Shown here piece after piece: positions 60,046 through 64,000 of a stretch of 64,000 bases of DNA. Origin of the DNA: Anseranas semipalmata. Its lineage: Eukaryota > Chordata > Aves > Anseriformes > Anseranatidae. The notes beneath the pieces were generated by a model. The model saw only the letters and a program-made list of their open reading frames with translations. It did not search any database and was not told the origin of the DNA. Both the position numbers and the translations under genes were made by a program. How positions within the stretch are numbered: the stretch's first letter is position 1; every line of letters begins with the position of its first letter. The DNA is taken from assembly GCA_013399115.1 (NCBI GenBank), contig VXAA01007184.1, forward strand, positions 122,310-186,309. Reading direction: 5' to 3'.

Positions 60046-62342
60046 AAACTTAGTCAATGCTCCTTATAACTAGACCCGCTACTGTGCTATACTGTATTTC
60101 ATGCTGTAATTCGCATCTGTGGAAAGTGCTGAAGGTTCTAATTCTGGGGTGTCTTACACCCACTATGTATATTTTGTAAATAACTACACAAGGGAGCAGA
60201 TTACAGGATTGGTGTCCATAATAACAAAACCTCAAATGGTTTTACATTCAATCTGCAGTACAAAATTAATTTGCTGAGTAAAAAAAGAATAATAACACAA
60301 AAGGTAGCTCCTCTTCCTTCAATTTAGGAGAAAAGAAAAAGATTTCTATCAGCCTATCTTCTTGATATTTTCCATATAAGTTTTACTCAGCCTTAGTTAT
60401 TATGAACATCGTTAAGGTTTTACTTTGTTAGAATATGTTGATACATAACAAAATTGTTTGTAAGTTCAAGTGTACTGTCTGCAGTTTATATTATTTTTTG
60501 GATTTATAAGCGTTAAATATTGTCTACTCTGAGAAATAATGAATACTAGAGGAAATAGAAAATATTGAATCAAGGTAAATTTGTTGTTAAAGATGATCCA
60601 ACTTAAATCTAAAAGAACTTGCTTGTGACTTTAAAGCTCTATATTACAACCTGATATTTCAAGTGGAAACAAATCCGTAACACACTGAACACCCAGAAAG
60701 CTATTTAATTTAGTAACTTAAGTCCACTTGTTATATATTGTCAGAAAGCTTTGCAGAAGTGTTCCTGTGATAAAAGAGAAATGTTTAATGCAATGAAAGT
60801 ATATTTCCAGCTTGATTACCACCCCCCATAATCCTTCTTGAGACAAGTTAGGCTAAGGTACCTAGAGTTCTGCCTCTGGATATTCCCCAAAACACTTCAG
60901 TTGCTGTACAGCTGGGGTGAAGTTGTTAACAAGCTTTGATGTTTGAAGTGCAAATTAAGTGGAATTTAAAAGTCTGTATCCAAAGTAATGTCAACCTTCT
61001 GCTTCCTGCAAATACTGAAGTACTTGACAAACCTACGATTTAGTCAGAAACATTAAAACTTGCACCTAAAGTCTGATTCTGCACAAGGCTATATATGCTT
61101 GGCATTTGGGGTGAGCTGTGAAAGTGGTTTGCTATCTTACTTTTGATGCTATTTGTTTATAAAAAAAAAACAAAAAAAAGTTTCCATCTAAATTTAAGCT
61201 TCTTGCTCTTGAGGTTCTTCATACATTTAATCACAGGATCATAAAAACAGGGCTGGATAGGATTACAGGAGGTTAGCAATTTTATGTCAGGATCAACTCT
61301 AATAAAACCATTAATGACAGCTGTATTTAAAGATCTCCGGTTATGTAAATTCAGCAGCTACATAGGCAACATGTTATTTGGAAATAGTCCCAATTTTTCT
61401 TGAGTGTACTGGTCTTCAGATCATCTTATCTGCATACATGCCAGAGCAGTTCAGAGATCCCTTCTGGAAAGGAATTCCCTGAGGAGGAGAGGCAACTAGG
61501 TCTCTTCCCACCAAAGCCTGAGTGACAGGCTTTTATGGTTCACAAGTTAGATCGATATGGAACCCTCTACAGAAATCAGTGTGCATTGGTTCATGCTAGT
61601 TCAATGTAAGCTGGCCCTCCAACACCACAAATACTCTCAGGACTTGCCACTTCTCTTTTTCTCTCTCTCTCTTTTTTTTTTTTTTAATTTGTTTGTAGGC
61701 TAGCAGTTTTGCCTTATAAGCATAAACATGGTTGTATGTGAGATAACAAAATAGTAATATTATATGGAGCACATTAGGAAGAATGTAACTTAAAAAAAAG
61801 CACTTTAAGTATTTCAAAAACTTTCCGGTAGAAGAAGCTGAAGGCTAAAAGAGCAAGCAAGCTACTCTAAACTGAGTCTGAGGGGAAGCGATGAAGTAAA
61901 AACTGCATGATTCTTCCTATCTACCTATTCCTATCTGTCTATGACTTTGCAGAACAGCTTCTTACTGAGAGACTTCAATGCCTTCTTCAGTAGCACTACT
62001 TAAAATTAACCCCTCCTTGTCCCAATCTACATTATGGCCCTTGGTGAAATTTGCTATAGTCATGCAATGAGCAGGAACAAACAAGCATGATGCATGCAGT
62101 GTGCTTGATGGGTCTGTGCACGAATGGGTACAAATACATCAGCAGTACTGAGACAGATTGTACTTCAAGCAGCATGCCACGTGGACAAACCTAGACTACT
62201 ACACAATACTAGAGAAGAGAAATAAATACATGGACCTCTGTGGGACTACTGTAATGGAAACAAGGACTGCTCCCTGAAGCATGTTATTAGAACAGCATGC
62301 ATGGAGCCAGTTTAATTCAGTACTTTATTACTCAGTAATAAC
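60046..62342. other. AT-rich intergenic sequence, nothing recognised
   Basis: A run at about 61161-61178 and a CT/T-rich tract at about 61655-61686. No gene or repeat family recognised. Confidence 0.55.
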
Positions 62343-62480
62343 TTTCTTTTTCTTTTTCTTTTTCTTTTTCTTTTTCTTTTTCTTTTTCTTTTTCTTTTTC
62401 TTTTTCTTTTTCTTTCTCTTTCTCTTTCTCTTTCTCTTTCTCTTTCTCTTTCTCTTTCTCTTCTTTTTCTTCTTCCTTTT
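62343..62480. repeat. (CTTTTT)n switching to (CTTTCT)n hexanucleotide repeat
   Basis: About twelve CTTTTT units to about 62412, then about eight CTTTCT units to about 62462, then degenerate CT sequence. The all-pyrimidine strand gives a spurious poly-Phe/Leu frame. Confidence 0.95.
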
Positions 62481-64000
62481 TATTTAAATCCAGTATTTAT
62501 TGCCAACCAGTTAATATTTTCTTGTTTTGCTGAAAACTTACAATGTATGTGAAAACTGCTAACTGTTAACATCTTTTTTCTTTGTTCTTATTTTCCCTAA
62601 ACTCTATCACCCAGTTCTGCCCAACTGTTACCTCAATTAAGAGTTGAGGTACAAACATTTCAGCTTTAAGAGAGACAACACTGTAATATAGACTGTGAAG
62701 AAAATTAAATCCCCAATTCACTTGTGGGTTTTTGTCTCTTGATTATCCATACAGCTTAACTTTTAATTTACTCCCAAGCTCTCTTCTCAGAGAAATTTCT
62801 AATTCCCTCTAAGACCAACCTGGATGCAATTATTCAGGATAGTTCACACCAGAGGCTGCTCCCGAAAGGGAAATGGAAGAAGTCTACACCATATTGACTT
62901 CTCCCAGTCATAGATAATCCTACATTCTTATCTCAGCCAACTGTGCACCCTGCAACATCCCCATAATGCTCTCACATCACACCACAGCACACACAACATA
63001 TACCTTGAATTTATTTTATGCTGTAAAAACACTATTTCACTTAACTGAAGTATATCCCTGATACTGTTTGAGATGCTTTTTACTGGGAAAAACAATCAAA
63101 CCCACATAAGCAAAGCAGTAATTATGTCCTAGTGCTACAAATACCCTACATGGAGTCAACAGAGGACCTCAAGCCATGTTCTGTGCTGTGTGGATGCAGC
63201 CATTCAGCTGTTGGGTGGCTCCCTGAAAAAACACAAACATGACCCATTTTGCAGCACTAGACTTGGGAGCAAGAGGCTGGTCCCTGGAGATCTATTCAGC
63301 AGCATAAATGAAACTAGTATAACTGGGATGCCTATATGAACAATAACATTAAGCAATTAGTTTTAGTAGTAGCTTAGTATACAGAAGACTAATGGAAGAT
63401 GATATCTGTTTTAAGAAATTATTATGATGCCATTGATGGTTGTTGCCACTACATAAAAGTGCTGAAACCAACCTACTTTTTAAAGAATGTGCAGAAAGCT
63501 GTTTACAGTACTTGCAATGTTTCTTTGTACCGCATGACATGCTAGTTTCATGTGTTGCTCATGTTCAGCATCATAAATCTGAAGAAAATCTACTCCAACC
63601 ATGCATTGCTCTACCTTTTTTCGCAAATATCAAACTTAATAATATGTAAACATTCTGAGCATGATGATGGAAAAAATTGTTTTATTTTTATCCTTACACT
63701 ATCTTGTGTGTCCTAATGCTGTTTTTTATCACAGTTCCCGTATTGTAACTGCTGTGGGTTTATATGGAGAAATGTCAGAATAAAGTTCAGTGTCTGTTGT
63801 TGTCCAGGAATAAAAATCAATGGACTTCCTGAAGGCAAACTGAGATATATAAAGTGACAACAATAATAATCTATAATGTTTTGCTCTAGGGGGGTATGTC
63901 TTCAGGATCATGAGAAAATCACTTATTTCTGCCACAGCTCAGATTCATCAAAATTTGCAAATAAAGCCTGATGCTGATATTCTTATGCATGTCAATAATC
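62481..64000. other. AT-rich intergenic sequence to window end, nothing recognised
   Basis: Ordinary sequence without recognised repeat, exon or RNA gene on either strand. Confidence 0.55.

Noticed and set aside
62281..62487. 68-codon frame, mostly Phe and Leu
   Set aside because: Translation of the CTTTTT/CTTTCT microsatellite.

Overview
This window reads as vertebrate, almost certainly avian, intergenic DNA. The evidence is ten recognisable stretches of chicken-repeat-1 (CR1) LINE sequence, several with the bird-type 3' end in which ATTCT/ATGATTCT units replace a poly-A tail. There are also at least seven LTRs or LTR fragments of endogenous retroviruses, including ERVL-type copies that begin TGTCATGG and end CCACAACA. 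The remainder is AT-rich, repeat-poor sequence with vertebrate-style microsatellites. I found no bacterial-style genes, no host protein-coding exon I could defend, no tRNA or rRNA, and no CRISPR array. The only coding sequence recognised is decayed retroelement protein. The species cannot be fixed from the sequence alone.

Layout. 1-96: CTTTC microsatellite running off the left edge. 1308-1832: CR1 3' end. 1833-6927: AT-rich, with two clear hairpin structures (2355-2410 and 3262-3323). 6928-8713: CR1 mosaic (+/-/+) carrying a roughly 165-bp direct duplication. 8941-9473: LTR. 9731-10180: well-preserved CR1. 10246-11654: long GC-rich LTR-like repeat (copy A). 12018-12614: solo ERVL-type LTR, minus strand. 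15490-16005: CR1 endonuclease region, minus strand. 18461-18527: GAA repeat. 23092-23277: partial LTR. 26099-26173: CATCA repeat. 27215-27640: GC-rich island.

30140-32836 is a minus-strand ERVL-like provirus remnant. It has a 5' LTR, a primer-binding site, a short hydrophobic leader ORF, reverse transcriptase and RNase H, and an independent LTR is nested inside its RNase H region. Further right: 33108-33395 CR1; 34428-35677 CR1 with a pentanucleotide tail; 39713-40247 LTR; 42970-43950 CR1; 44779-45554 assembly gap of 776 N; 45588-52311 repeat-poor sequence that includes a candidate conserved non-coding block; 52312-55752 a CR1 split by long LTR-like copy B in inverted orientation; 59500-60045 CR1, minus strand; 62343-62480 CTTTTT/CTTTCT repeat.

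The parts do not act together as a pathway. The window is a record of successive retroelement insertions: an LTR inside an ERV, an LTR inside a CR1, and CR1 segments in opposite orientations. The most useful observations are the nested LTR with its 5-bp target duplication, the inverted pair of long LTR-like repeats 41 kb apart, the direct duplication partly embedded in a CR1, a perfect 15-bp stem-loop carrying a nonamer that fits the NANTATTAC origin consensus, and single-N positions that appear to hide missing repeat sequence.
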